This document shows positions 48,998-57,908 of a stretch of 64,000 bases of DNA, piece by piece. Origin of the DNA: Clostridiaceae bacterium. GTDB taxonomy: Bacteria; Bacillota; Clostridia; Lachnospirales; Lachnospiraceae. The notes beneath the pieces are model-generated. The model was given only the letters and a program-made list of their open reading frames with translations. It was not told the DNA's origin and made no database searches. Where the stretch lies: assembly GCA_009911305.1 (NCBI GenBank), contig QXXC01000001.1:124001-188000 (forward strand), given 5' to 3'. Within the stretch, counting starts at the first letter, position 1, and each line of letters opens with the position of its first letter. The position numbers were made by a program, and so were the translations under genes.

Positions 48998-49158
48998 AGC
49001 GTGTTTGAAAATTCATTCCCGCCATCTGCACGCCCCACTTTGCGTGATATTTGCGCCAAATTCAGGTTACATAGCCCGCTATGCGCCCTTCATTTGGCAC
49101 AAATCTCCCACAAATTGTGACGCACATCTGTCAGAAAGCAATTTTCAAACACGCTCTA
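48995..49158 (+). mobile_element. MITE-like element family A, copy 1 (164 bp)
   Basis: Perfect 19-bp terminal inverted repeats TAGAGCGTGTTTGAAAATT / AATTTTCAAACACGCTCTA enclose a sequence that is an imperfect palindrome over its whole length. It encodes no protein. The outer TA at each end could be a target-site duplication of the IS630/mariner kind (inference). A second copy at 62360-62523, in reverse orientation, differs at only one base by my reading. Confidence 0.85.
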
Positions 49159-49187
49159 GAGCGGGAATGATTTTTCAGACACGCTCC
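49159..49187. repeat. End fragment of MITE family A abutting copy 1
   Basis: GAGCGGGAATGATTTTTCAG followed by ACACGCTCC repeats the element end GCGGGAATGAATTTTCAAACACGCTC with a few changes. It carries the last codons and TGA stop of the SpoIIM-like gene, so an older insertion seems to have set the end of that reading frame. Confidence 0.6.
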
Positions 49188-49744
49188 AGCAGCATGCCCG
49201 CCCCCTGCATGACCAGAGGATTGAGCCAGAGCTCTGCGGCTGTCCCCGCGGCTGTCAGTAAAAGAAGAACCGCAAATCCCGCCCCATGAAGCCGGTTTTC
49301 CGGCGACAGCGACCAGGACGCAAGGATAAGACCCACCGGAAGGAAAAAAATCCCCTGCGGAAAAACGGACAGCAAAAATAAAGCCAGTCCCCCAAGCCCG
49401 GCCTGTACGGTCATGCAGGAGATCAGAAAGCCGATGGAAAAGCCCGTAAAGACCGCGGCCAGACAGAGGCCCGGAACCGCAAACAGGGTCATTCCGCTCA
49501 GCCAGAGCATACCGGCAGCCAGAAAACGCCGGCCGGCCAGCATCGCTATCTCCCCTGCATTGACAGAGCTTCTCACACCGTGTGCGCTCCAGTAAATGGG
49601 AGCCAGCCCTCCAATCTCTTCCTTCAGGCTTGCTCCCATACGGTTTACCCATACTGTCCCCAAAAGGATTCCCGCAAAAAAACAGAACAGGGTCATCCAG
49701 GCAGGATATGGGCTTTCTGATGTATGATACGTTCTCACAATCAT
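49175..49744 (-). CDS. SpoIIM-like membrane protein
   Basis: 189 residues, five to six hydrophobic helices. AGILLGTVWVNRM near the N-terminus and LLSVFPQGIFFLPVGLILA match the stage II sporulation protein M layout, where the family has a similar Phe-Pro/Leu-Pro-His-Gly motif. In Bacillus SpoIIM works with SpoIID and SpoIIP in engulfment. The ATG is at 49744; only a weak GGGGTG precedes it. The final LERV-stop is encoded by a degenerate MITE end, suggesting truncation or extension at the C-terminus. Confidence 0.65.
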   Translation of the reverse strand: MIVRTYHTSESPYPAWMTLFCFFAGILLGTVWVNRMGASLKEEIGGLAPIYWSAHGVRSSVNAGEIAMLAGRRFLAAGMLWLSGMTLFAVPGLCLAAVFTGFSIGFLISCMTVQAGLGGLALFLLSVFPQGIFFLPVGLILASWSLSPENRLHGAGFAVLLLLTAAGTAAELWLNPLVMQGAGMLLERV

Positions 49745-49860
49745 CACCCCGGACGCCGGCCGCGGCGCATCCCGTCTGCTGAACGGTCCAGACCGCCTGA
49801 ACCGTTACCTGTCCGCGCCATTTCAGCCGTTTCTTTCATCATATGTCCGTCCGGCTGTTC

Positions 49861-50460
49861 CTATGCCTGTAATATACCGCCATACTTACAGGCATACGCC
49901 ATAACTGCAGCCACCGTCTTGCCGTCCGTCATCTTCCCGCTGTAGATCAGTTCCAGCAGATCGGGCAGCTCCCATTCCTCCACAAAAATCTCCTCTTCCG
50001 GATCCAGGTGCTGCGCAGACGGAATCAGGTTCCTTGCCAGAAATACATCGAGCGCCTCATCGCAGAATGCGATCGTTGTGTTAATGCTTAACAGGTATTC
50101 CAGCTTTTCGCAGCGATATCCGGTCTCTTCCTCCAGCTCCCGGCTGGCGCATTCGATCTTGGGCTCGCCCGGATAGTCCAGCTTTCCGGCCGGTATCTCC
50201 AGCGTATAGCGATCCAGCGCGTTGCGGTACTGGCGTACCATCAGAAGCTTTCCCTCCCGGGTGACCGCCACCACGGCCGCCGCCCCGTCATGATGGATGA
50301 AATCCCACTTTGCCTCATGTCCGTTGACCAGCACCGTGTCCTCATAGATTTTCAAAATAGCGCCCTGGTATTTTAAACGCCGATCCAGCCGTTTTACCGG
50401 GGCCTCCTTTTCCGGAGTGTTGTTTGGGGCGGATGCCTGTCCCTTTGTTTCATCTGACAT
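49861..50460 (-). CDS. NUDIX hydrolase, ADP-ribose pyrophosphatase type
   Basis: 199 residues. The NUDIX box GEPKIECASRELEEETGY (Gx5Ex7REx2EExG pattern) lies near residue 100, preceded by ALDRYTLEIPAGKLD as in ADP-ribose pyrophosphatases. It likely hydrolyses nucleoside diphosphate sugars with Mg2+. ATG 50460 (MSDETKG) follows AAGGAG by 8 bases; an upstream ATG at 50478 lacks a site. Confidence 0.9.
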   Translation of the reverse strand: MSDETKGQASAPNNTPEKEAPVKRLDRRLKYQGAILKIYEDTVLVNGHEAKWDFIHHDGAAAVVAVTREGKLLMVRQYRNALDRYTLEIPAGKLDYPGEPKIECASRELEEETGYRCEKLEYLLSINTTIAFCDEALDVFLARNLIPSAQHLDPEEEIFVEEWELPDLLELIYSGKMTDGKTVAAVMAYACKYGGILQA

Positions 50461-50486
50461 ATTGTTTTCTCCTTGCATTATATTTT

Positions 50487-50528
50487 GGAAAAAGCCTTAT
50501 AGACGAAACCGTCTATAAGGCTTTTATT
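50487..50528 (-). terminator. Terminator of rny
   Basis: Perfect 15-bp stem AAAAGCCTTATAGAC/GTCTATAAGGCTTTT with a 6-nt loop, flanked by T-rich runs on both strands. It lies about 90 bp after the rny stop. Confidence 0.88.
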
Positions 50529-50618
50529 TTTCATTTCAGAAGGTTTTGCCGCCGTCCTGCCGGGACAGCAGGTTTCGGTATCGGCGTTTGTAACGGCCCG
50601 GATTCCCTTGCTGTTACA

Positions 50619-52163
50619 CTATTTCGCATATTCCGTGACTCTTGACTCACGGATTACATTCACTTTTATCTGGCCCGGATACTGGAGCTCTTCCTGAACT
50701 CTTCTGGAAATCTCCCTGGCCATTAAAACCATATCATCATCGCTGACCTGTTCCGGTACAACCATAATGCGGACCTCGCGTCCGGCCTGGATTGCGTAGG
50801 ACTTGTCCACTCCCTTGTAAGAATTGGTGATGTCCTCCAACTGCTTTAAGCGATTCGTATATGTCTCTAATGTTTCTCTTCTTGCACCCGGCCTTGCGGC
50901 TGAAATCGTGTCAGCGGCCTGCACCAGACATGCAATCAGGCTCTGCGGTTCCGCGTCCCCATGATGAGCTTCCACAGCGTTGATCACCGTTGCCGACTCT
51001 TTATATTTTCTGCAAAGAGTCACACCCAGCTCGACGTGTGTTCCCTCCTGCTCATGATCAATCGCTTTTCCAATATCATGTAATAAACCGGCTCGTTTCG
51101 CTGTGCGGACGTCCACGCCCACCTCAGCGGCCAGAAGACCGGCCAACTGCGCTACCTCAATCGAATGCTTTAATGCGTTCTGTCCATAGCTCGTCCTGAA
51201 TTTCATCTTGCCAAGCAGCTTCACAAGCTCTGGATGGATCCCATGGATGCCGACCTCCAGGAGAGCTGCCTCCCCTTCCTCGCGCATCATGCTTTCCACT
51301 TCCTTCTGCGACTTTTCCACCATCTCTTCGATGCGGGCCGGATGAATCCGCCCGTCCACAATCAGGCGTTCCAGTGCGATTCTGGCCACCTCCCTGCGGA
51401 TGGGGTCAAAACCGGACAGGACAACTGCCTCCGGCGTGTCGTCAATGATCAGCTCTACGCCTGTCAGAGTCTCAAGCGTGCGGATATTGCGCCCTTCACG
51501 GCCGATAATCCGCCCCTTCATCTCATCGTTCGGGAGCTGCACGACAGAAACGGTCGTCTCAGCCACATGATCCGCCGCACAGCGCTGTATCGCCGTGACC
51601 ACATAATCCCTGGCCTTCTTCTCCGCTTCTTCCTTTGCCCTCGCCTCCAGATCCTTAATCAGCTTTGCCGTGTCATGCTTCACATCTTCTTCAACGGATT
51701 TGAGCAGATATTCTCTCGCCTGCTCGGATGTGAGTCCGGATATCTTCTCCAGCTCCTCCATCCCTTTTTCATAAAGCGCCTCTGTCTCGGCTGTCTTCTT
51801 CTTAAGGGATTCCTCTTTGGCGTTTAAACCTGCCTCCCGCTTCTCCATTGCTTCCGATTTCTTGTCAAGATTTTCCTCTTTGCTCAATACACGTCTTTCA
51901 TAGCGCTGAAGCTCCGCCCGTCTTTCCTTTGTTTCTTTCTCCAGCTCATTCTTCGTCTTTAAAGACTCTTCCTTTGCCTCCAGGAGAGCTTCTCGCTTCT
52001 TTGTCTCAGCTACCTTTAATGCTTCATCTATGATTTCTCTTGATCGCTCTTCCGCGCTTCCAATTTTCGCCTCGTATGTCTTCTGGCGGTACTGGATCGC
52101 AGCGAACCAAGTGACAGCAGCTACAATAATACCTGTAATGATCGGAATTATTACTTGTGACAC
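50619..52163 (-). CDS. rny: Ribonuclease Y
   Basis: Membrane-tethered endoribonuclease starting mRNA decay, 514 residues. N-terminal membrane helix ([20 protein letters not shown]), long charged coiled coil (about 30-200), KH domain with [22 protein letters not shown], and HD domain with [12 protein letters not shown] and NAVEAHHGD. It starts at GTG 52163, seven bases after AAGGAGG; the site AGGAG-GTG-CTCCT can fold on itself, which may temper translation. Downstream of recX with its own promoter. Confidence 0.97.
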   Translation of the reverse strand: MSQVIIPIITGIIVAAVTWFAAIQYRQKTYEAKIGSAEERSREIIDEALKVAETKKREALLEAKEESLKTKNELEKETKERRAELQRYERRVLSKEENLDKKSEAMEKREAGLNAKEESLKKKTAETEALYEKGMEELEKISGLTSEQAREYLLKSVEEDVKHDTAKLIKDLEARAKEEAEKKARDYVVTAIQRCAADHVAETTVSVVQLPNDEMKGRIIGREGRNIRTLETLTGVELIIDDTPEAVVLSGFDPIRREVARIALERLIVDGRIHPARIEEMVEKSQKEVESMMREEGEAALLEVGIHGIHPELVKLLGKMKFRTSYGQNALKHSIEVAQLAGLLAAEVGVDVRTAKRAGLLHDIGKAIDHEQEGTHVELGVTLCRKYKESATVINAVEAHHGDAEPQSLIACLVQAADTISAARPGARRETLETYTNRLKQLEDITNSYKGVDKSYAIQAGREVRIMVVPEQVSDDDMVLMAREISRRVQEELQYPGQIKVNVIRESRVTEYAK

Positions 52164-52212
52164 AGGAGCACCTCCTTATTTAGTTTTCATTGTACAAAAA
52201 TACAATAAACTA

Positions 52213-52241
52213 ATTTTAAACGGTTTTGGGCATAATGTCAA
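52213..52241 (-). promoter_or_regulatory. Promoter of rny
   Basis: TTGACA (52236-52241), 17-bp spacer, TAAAAT (52213-52218) on the minus strand. The -35 overlaps the recX stop. Confidence 0.75.
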
Positions 52242-52846
52242 GTATATTCATCGCGCTCCAAAAACGCGTTTTTGGACTCCTCCCACGAGAATCCTCTGCG
52301 CATAAGATAGGCCGCCAGCTTTCCCTTCTCCTCCCGTGACAGCGGCTGCCCGGTATACCCCTTCTTTCTGAGCAGCTTTTGGATCTGCTTCGCTGTATCC
52401 GGTCTGGCTTCGTTATACAGCTCCTCTGCAACCGCGCGGTCAATCCCTTTTCTCCAAAGGCTCTGCATAAGCTGTGCGCGGCTCTTTTTCTCTCCGTAGG
52501 CCTCCATATACTTCCTGGCATAGGCCAAATCGTCCACATAATGGTATTCCTTCAGGAACGCCATCGTCTCCTCGATCGCCGAATCCGGATACCAGCCTCT
52601 TTTCAGCCTGGCGCGCAGCTCGTGCTCCGTCCTGTCCATGTCCTTCAGAAGAAAGAGCGCCCGCTCCCTGGCCCTGCGGCAGACAATCTCACGGAATATC
52701 TGCTCATAAAGCGCTTTCTCAAGCTCCTGCCCCTCTTCAAGCCGGTAACGCCGTATCTCCCCGTTATACAGGGCGAAAGCAAAGTCTCCGTCCAGGAAGA
52801 CTCTGCTCCTTCGCCTGTCGAGAGGTTCTATCTTATCAACATGCAT
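52238..52846 (-). CDS. recX: Regulatory protein RecX
   Basis: RecA modulator, 202 residues with the repeated three-helix RecX pattern (ALFLLKDMDRTEHELRARLKRGWY; YHYVDDLAYARKYMEAYGEKKSRAQLMQSLWRKG; AYLMRRGFSWEESKNAF). It starts 9 bp after the recA stop, so it is expressed with recA and is SOS inducible. Full length for the family. Confidence 0.93.
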   Translation of the reverse strand: MHVDKIEPLDRRRSRVFLDGDFAFALYNGEIRRYRLEEGQELEKALYEQIFREIVCRRARERALFLLKDMDRTEHELRARLKRGWYPDSAIEETMAFLKEYHYVDDLAYARKYMEAYGEKKSRAQLMQSLWRKGIDRAVAEELYNEARPDTAKQIQKLLRKKGYTGQPLSREEKGKLAAYLMRRGFSWEESKNAFLERDEYT

Positions 52847-52855
52847 ACGCCTGCC

Positions 52856-53983
52856 TTACTCCTGGTGTTCGCCTTCCTCCGCCGCGTCCTTAACCGGCGC
52901 TAAAACGGACGGCTTCTTTGTCCCGGCCGTTTCCCTGGCCGGCTTTTCCTTAGACGCCGCGTCCTTTTCCCCGACGGGCGCGCCGCCGTCGCTTAAGCTG
53001 AACTTTTCACGGACCTTCTGCTCAATCTCGCGGCAAATCTCAGGGTTTGCCGCCAGGAAATTCTTTGCGTTCTCGCGCCCCTGGCCGATCTTGCTGCCAT
53101 TGTAGGCATACCATGCGCCGCTCTTATCCACAATGTCTTCCCTGGCCGCCAGATCAAGGATATCTCCCTCTCTGGAAATCCCCTTGCCGAACATGATATC
53201 AAACTCTGCCTCGCGGAAGGGCGGCGCGACCTTATTCTTCACAACCTTGATGCGGACGCGGTTTCCGATGATCTCACCGGCCTGCTTTAACGTCTCGATC
53301 TTGCGGACATCGAGGCGCACGGATGAATAGAATTTCAGCGCGCGGCCGCCTGTCGTCGTCTCGGGATTGCCGAACATCACGCCCACCTTCTCGCGGAGCT
53401 GGTTGATAAAAATCACGATACAGTTATACTTGCTGATGATACCTGTCAGCTTGCGCAGGGCCTGCGACATCAGCCTGGCCTGCAGGCCCACATGGGAATC
53501 GCCCATCTCGCCGTCAATCTCGGCCTTCGGCACCAGGGCCGCCACGGAGTCCACAATCACGATGTCAACCGCCCCGGATCGCACCATCGTTTCCGTAATC
53601 TCCAGCGCCTGCTCCCCGTTGTCCGGCTGGGAGATGTAGAGGTTGTCAATGTCCACGCCGATATTCTTCGCATACACGGGATCCAGCGCGTGCTCTGCGT
53701 CGATAAAACCCGCGATGCCCCCTCTCTTCTGCACCTCTGCAACCATGTGAAGCGCCACGGTCGTCTTACCGCTGGACTCCGGGCCGTACACCTCGACCAC
53801 TCTCCCCTTCGGCACTCCGCCCAGCCCCAGAGCCAGGTCAAGGCTCAGCGCGCCGGTGGGAATCGTCTCTATATTCAAATTGACCCGCGAATCGCCCAGC
53901 TTCATCACAGATCCCTTTCCATATGCCTTCTCAATCTGCGTCAGCGCAGCGTCCAATGCTTTCAGCTTTTCATCCTTATTCAT
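52856..53983 (-). CDS. recA: Recombinase RecA
   Basis: 375 residues. Walker [10 protein letters not shown] near 68, Walker [19 protein letters not shown], the L2 loop segment [17 protein letters not shown] and the DNA-binding loop region are intact. The C-terminal tail (about 330-375) is Lys/Ala/Glu rich. ATG 53983 ([14 protein letters not shown]) follows GGAGG by 5 bases. The longer open frame to 54085 crosses the promoter and SOS box and is not used. Confidence 0.98.
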   Translation of the reverse strand: MNKDEKLKALDAALTQIEKAYGKGSVMKLGDSRVNLNIETIPTGALSLDLALGLGGVPKGRVVEVYGPESSGKTTVALHMVAEVQKRGGIAGFIDAEHALDPVYAKNIGVDIDNLYISQPDNGEQALEITETMVRSGAVDIVIVDSVAALVPKAEIDGEMGDSHVGLQARLMSQALRKLTGIISKYNCIVIFINQLREKVGVMFGNPETTTGGRALKFYSSVRLDVRKIETLKQAGEIIGNRVRIKVVKNKVAPPFREAEFDIMFGKGISREGDILDLAAREDIVDKSGAWYAYNGSKIGQGRENAKNFLAANPEICREIEQKVREKFSLSDGGAPVGEKDAASKEKPARETAGTKKPSVLAPVKDAAEEGEHQE

Positions 53984-54013
53984 CTTATCCTCCAAATCGC
54001 TCTGCGTTACAAA

Positions 54014-54027
54014 CGAACAAATGTTCT
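54014..54027. promoter_or_regulatory. SOS box (LexA operator) of recA
   Basis: CGAACAAATGTTCT contains GAAC-N4-GTTC, the Gram-positive LexA site core. It lies just downstream of the recA -10, in a position that blocks transcription. Confidence 0.88.
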
Positions 54028-54034
54028 TTCTTAA

Positions 54035-54063
54035 ATAATAGTATATCCTGGCGGGAATGTCAA
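54035..54063 (-). promoter_or_regulatory. Promoter of recA-recX
   Basis: Perfect TTGACA (54058-54063), 17-bp spacer, TATTAT (54035-54040) on the minus strand, immediately upstream of the SOS box. Confidence 0.85.
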
Positions 54064-54224
54064 GCTTTATTTCCTGAATTTTCATAGCGGGATTCTATCG
54101 AAACGATGCGTCGTGTGAATGAAATGTAAATTTCAGAAGCAATGTTATTATATCATTCATTCCATAAAATGTCTACTGCACAAAATTTTTTCTTTTTCCT
54201 CCCTTTTTTTGTCACTATTCCTGA

Positions 54225-54253
54225 TTGTCAATCAAACGCGGATCGAATAGAAT
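54225..54253 (+). promoter_or_regulatory. Promoter of second MATE gene
   Basis: TTGTCA (54225-54230), 17-bp spacer, TAGAAT (54248-54253), about 30 bp before the AGGAGG of the MATE gene. The rest of the 53984-54288 gap is T-rich and holds no gene. Confidence 0.65.
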
Positions 54254-54288
54254 TTATAAAATTACGAACGAACAAGGAGGAGCAAATC

Positions 54289-55659
54289 ATGGCTCAGGAA
54301 GCTTCCAAAACGCTGATTAAGGATATGACAGACGGAAATCCGGCCCGGCTTATTTTCGGCTTTGCCGTTCCCATGCTGTTCGGCTTTTTATTCCAGCAGC
54401 TTTACAGCATGGTAGACACCATTATTGTCGGGAAATTTTTAGGCGTCGATGCCCTGGCTTCCGTGGGCTCTACGGCTGCCGTCAATTTTATGATCAACGG
54501 CTTTGTCATCGGCATCTGCTCCGGCTTTGCCATCCCGGTTTCCCAGCGCTTCGGGGCGCGCGATTATAAGGACATGCGCCGTTTTGTGGCGGGCGCGGCC
54601 TGGCTGTCCCTGCTGTTTGCCTCTGTCATGACCGTATCCGTAAGCCTTCTGGCCCGCCAGATTCTGCTCCTCATGCAGACGCCGGCAAATATTATAGACG
54701 GGGCCTATGATTATATCCTCTTTATTTTCATCGGTATCCCGGCCACATACCTGTACAATATCCTGGCCGCAGTCATCCGCTCTCTGGGGGACTCGAAAAC
54801 GCCCGTGTATTTTCTTGTCTTTTCCAGCTTTTTAAATATCATCCTGGATCTGTTCTTTATCGTATGGCTTAAGACCGGGGTGGCAGGCGCCGCCTATGCC
54901 ACAGTGATTTCCCAGGCGGTTTCCGGAATTCTCTGCTTCCTGTACATGAAAAAGCATTTTCCGATTCTCAAAATGGAGCGCTCCGAGCTGCAATGGAGCC
55001 TCCCGCATGCGGCCATACTGTGTAAAATGGGCGTCCCCATGGGGCTTCAGTATTCCATAACCGCGATTGGCTCTGTGGTCATCCAGACTGCCATCAACTC
55101 CCTGGGCTCTGTGGCCGTTGCCTCTGTGACAGCCGGGCAGAAGGTAAGCCTGTTCTTCTGCTGCCCCTTTGAAGCCCTGGGCGGCACGATGGCAACCTAC
55201 GCGGGCCAGAATGCAGGGGCCGGAAAAATCAGCCGCATCTGGCAGGGCGTCCGTTCCGCCACCGCCATGGGAGCCGCCTACTCCGTGATCGCATTCGCCG
55301 TCCTCTATTTCTTCGGAGGCCGGATCCCCCTGCTTTTTGTGGATGCAGGCGAAACCGAAGTGATACGCCAGGCTCACCAGCTTCTGATCTGTAATTCCCT
55401 GTTTTACATCCCCCTCACGGTGGTAAACGTATGGCGCTTTACCATCCAGGGCATGGGCTTCAGCCTCCTGGCCGTAGCCGCAGGAGTCTGCGAAATGATC
55501 GGCAGGGCCTTTGTCGGGTTCTGCATGGTCCCTTTAACAGGCTATATTGCCATCTGCTTCGCCTCGCCCCTTGCCTGGATCATCGCTGACGCCTTTCTCA
55601 TCCCGGCCTTCTTTCACTGTATGCGCGCCCTGAGAAAGATGATTCTGGATGCGTCATAG
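54289..55659 (+). CDS. MATE-family efflux transporter
   Basis: 456 residues, 12 membrane helices in two halves (PMLFGFLFQQLYSMVDTIIVGKFLG; SPLAWIIADAFLIPAFF). ATG 54289 (MAQEASKTL) follows AGGAGG by about 8 bases; the open frame begins 49 codons earlier in T-rich promoter DNA. It is closer to the DinF/NorM-like Clostridial group than to the first MATE by eye. Monocistronic between recA and the potassium-uptake genes. Substrate unknown. Confidence 0.93.
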   Translation: MAQEASKTLIKDMTDGNPARLIFGFAVPMLFGFLFQQLYSMVDTIIVGKFLGVDALASVGSTAAVNFMINGFVIGICSGFAIPVSQRFGARDYKDMRRFVAGAAWLSLLFASVMTVSVSLLARQILLLMQTPANIIDGAYDYILFIFIGIPATYLYNILAAVIRSLGDSKTPVYFLVFSSFLNIILDLFFIVWLKTGVAGAAYATVISQAVSGILCFLYMKKHFPILKMERSELQWSLPHAAILCKMGVPMGLQYSITAIGSVVIQTAINSLGSVAVASVTAGQKVSLFFCCPFEALGGTMATYAGQNAGAGKISRIWQGVRSATAMGAAYSVIAFAVLYFFGGRIPLLFVDAGETEVIRQAHQLLICNSLFYIPLTVVNVWRFTIQGMGFSLLAVAAGVCEMIGRAFVGFCMVPLTGYIAICFASPLAWIIADAFLIPAFFHCMRALRKMILDAS

Positions 55660-55721
55660 CTGTTGTGTGCGGATTTCAGGCTGAAGCTTTAAAGATATAC
55701 CAGTTTTTTCCTCTCCCTGCA

Positions 55722-55750
55722 TTGACATCAGGCCCCCTGCTCTTTATAAT
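55722..55750 (+). promoter_or_regulatory. Promoter of trkH-trkA
   Basis: Perfect TTGACA (55722-55727), 17-bp spacer, perfect TATAAT (55745-55750). A CTGCCGG/CCGGCAG hairpin lies in the leader near 55778-55805; it has no T-run and is too short to be the known c-di-AMP riboswitch. Confidence 0.9.
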
Positions 55751-55835
55751 CAGAACAGAGCCATTGTATACATTCCTGCCGGGCTGCGCACATTATCCGG
55801 CAGAGCATTGATCTTTATTGGGGAGCTTATTCGTT

Positions 55836-57182
55836 ATGATTGGGAAACATGTATGGTCACTTACCCCCGCCAAGATTATTTTAGGCGGGTTTCTTCTTAT
55901 TATTTTAGCGGGCGCGCTGCTTCTTTCCCTTCCTGTATCGTCAAGAAGCGGGACGGCCACGCCGTTTTTGGACGCGCTTTTCACCGCCACTTCCGCTACC
56001 TGTGTGACAGGGCTGATTGTACATGATACGTTTACCTGGTGGTCCGGCTTCGGGCAGGCGGTGATCCTGATCCTGATCCAGATCGGCGGAATGGGCGTAG
56101 TCACGCTGGCGGTTGTCATTACGATTCTCTCCGGGAGGAGGATCGGTCTGAAGCAGCGCTATGTGATGCAGGAATCTATCTCTGCGCCGCAGGTGGGCGG
56201 CATTGTCCGCATGACCCGTTTTATTGTAACCGGGACGATCCTGTTTGAGGCCGCAGGCGCTGTGATCATGGCCTTTCAGTTTTTACCGCAGATGGGCGTC
56301 GGAAAAGGAATCTGGTTTTCTGTGTTCCACTCCGTCTCCGCCTTCTGCAACGCCGGCTTTGATCTCATGGGGGAGGTAAGCGGCCCCTGCTCGTCGGTTA
56401 CATCCTATACGGGAAATGCACTTATCAATGTGCCGGTTATGCTTCTCATCATTGTGGGGGGAATCGGATTTTTTGTCTGGGATGACGTAAAGGCCCACAG
56501 GCTGCATATGAGGAGTTATCACTTACAGTCCAAGATCGTGCTGTGCACCTCCCTGCTGCTTATTCTCATACCTGCTCTGTTCATGTATGTATTTGAATTT
56601 TCCAGGGACTGCTGGAGCGGGCTTACGCCCGGCGGGCGCATCCTCGCCTCCCTGTTTCAGGCTGTATCGCCCAGAACGGCCGGCTTCAACAGCGTTGATC
56701 TCAACATGCTGTCCGAGTCCTCCAAACTGATGACGATTCTCCTCATGATCGTCGGCGGATCGCCCGGATCCACGGCGGGAGGCATTAAGACCACCACGCT
56801 GGCGCTGGCGCTCCTGTGCGTGCGCTCCGTGTTCCAGAACCAGGAAACGATACAGTGTTTTAACCGCCGCATCCCCTACGACATCCTGCGCAATGCCATC
56901 GCTATCCTGGCCATGTACCTGGGGCTTATGTTTTCAGCGGCCTTTCTGATTGTCGGGCTTGAGCATGTCACCCTGATGGAAGCTTCCTTTGAGGCAGCCT
57001 CTGCGGTCGCTACCGTCGGCCTGACGCTGGGCATCACAGGCAATCTCACAGCAGCCTCCCGGATCATCCTGATTCTTTTGATGTATTTCGGACGCGTAGG
57101 CGGCCTGACCATGCTGTATGCCTTGACAAACCGGAAAAAGCTCCCTGTCCTCCTTCCGCAGGAGCGGATCAACGTCGGCTGA
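55836..57182 (+). CDS. TrkH/KtrB-family potassium transporter, membrane subunit
   Basis: K+ (Na+-coupled) uptake, 448 residues with repeated helix-pore-helix units. Selectivity-filter-like segments are SATCVTGLIVHDTF, SAFCNAGFDLMG, SPRTAGFNSVDL and SAVATVGLTLGITGN. ATG 55836 (MIGKHVW) follows GGGGAG by 10 bases. Its regulatory subunit gene follows 65 bp downstream. Confidence 0.93.
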   Translation: MIGKHVWSLTPAKIILGGFLLIILAGALLLSLPVSSRSGTATPFLDALFTATSATCVTGLIVHDTFTWWSGFGQAVILILIQIGGMGVVTLAVVITILSGRRIGLKQRYVMQESISAPQVGGIVRMTRFIVTGTILFEAAGAVIMAFQFLPQMGVGKGIWFSVFHSVSAFCNAGFDLMGEVSGPCSSVTSYTGNALINVPVMLLIIVGGIGFFVWDDVKAHRLHMRSYHLQSKIVLCTSLLLILIPALFMYVFEFSRDCWSGLTPGGRILASLFQAVSPRTAGFNSVDLNMLSESSKLMTILLMIVGGSPGSTAGGIKTTTLALALLCVRSVFQNQETIQCFNRRIPYDILRNAIAILAMYLGLMFSAAFLIVGLEHVTLMEASFEAASAVATVGLTLGITGNLTAASRIILILLMYFGRVGGLTMLYALTNRKKLPVLLPQERINVG

Positions 57183-57247
57183 GCATACCCTGAACGGGCA
57201 TATGCCTGACAGGTAAGCGCCCCGACAGCCTTATAGATTGGAGAAAA

Positions 57248-57895
57248 ATGATGAAAACGATTTTACTGATTGGACTGGGCCGGTTCGGCTCAACGATTGC
57301 CATGAAGCTGCACGAGATCGGGCATGAGGTCATGGCCATTGACACCTCGGAGGAGCGGATCAACGCCGCGCTCCCCTATGTGACAAACGCACAGATCGGA
57401 GACTGCACCAATGAGCAGTATATGAGCTCTCTGGGAATCCGCAACTTTGACGTGTGTATCGTAGCGATCGGCGACAATTTCCAGAGCTCCCTGGAGGTCA
57501 CCTCCCTCTTAAAAGATCTGGGCGCCCGGTTTGTGGTATCCAGGGCCAGCCGTGATATACATGCCAAATTCCTGCTGCGCAATGGGGCTGATCAGGTGGT
57601 GTATCCTGAAAAGGAAACCGCCATCCGGGCTGCGGTCCGCTACAGCTCAGACAATATCTTTGACTTTATTGAGCTGACCCAGGATCACTCCATCTATGAA
57701 ATTCCGGTTCCGGAGAGCTGGATTGGAAAGACGATTATAGAAGTGAATGTGCGGAAAAAATACCGCTTTTCGATTCTTGCCGTTAAATACAATGAGAAGC
57801 TCCATCCCCTTCCCGAAACGGACTATGTGTTCAAGGAAGGGGATGCGATGGTGATTCTCGGCGAAAACCGCGATATCCTCCGGTTTGTCCGCTGA
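57248..57895 (+). CDS. TrkA/KtrA-family potassium uptake regulator
   Basis: Cytosolic ring-forming gate for the TrkH/KtrB channel, 215 residues: RCK N-domain with Rossmann motif LIGLGRFGSTIA and TrkA-C domain at the C-terminus (EIPVPESWIGKTIIEVNVRKKY ... FKEGDAMVILGENRDI). Two ATGs are adjacent (57248 and 57251); the second is better spaced from the GGAG. The RCK domain binds NAD(H)/ATP and the C-domain c-di-AMP in relatives. Confidence 0.93.
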   Translation: MMKTILLIGLGRFGSTIAMKLHEIGHEVMAIDTSEERINAALPYVTNAQIGDCTNEQYMSSLGIRNFDVCIVAIGDNFQSSLEVTSLLKDLGARFVVSRASRDIHAKFLLRNGADQVVYPEKETAIRAAVRYSSDNIFDFIELTQDHSIYEIPVPESWIGKTIIEVNVRKKYRFSILAVKYNEKLHPLPETDYVFKEGDAMVILGENRDILRFVR

Positions 57896-57908
57896 CCCGC
57901 CCTGTTCC

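Noticed and set aside
54265-54275. Second SOS box (ACGAACGAACAAGG) before the MATE gene
   Set aside because: It lacks the GTTC half-site at the proper spacing.
55751-55835. c-di-AMP riboswitch upstream of the potassium-uptake genes
   Set aside because: The leader is under 90 nt and contains only one simple hairpin; the known riboswitch is larger with several conserved helices.
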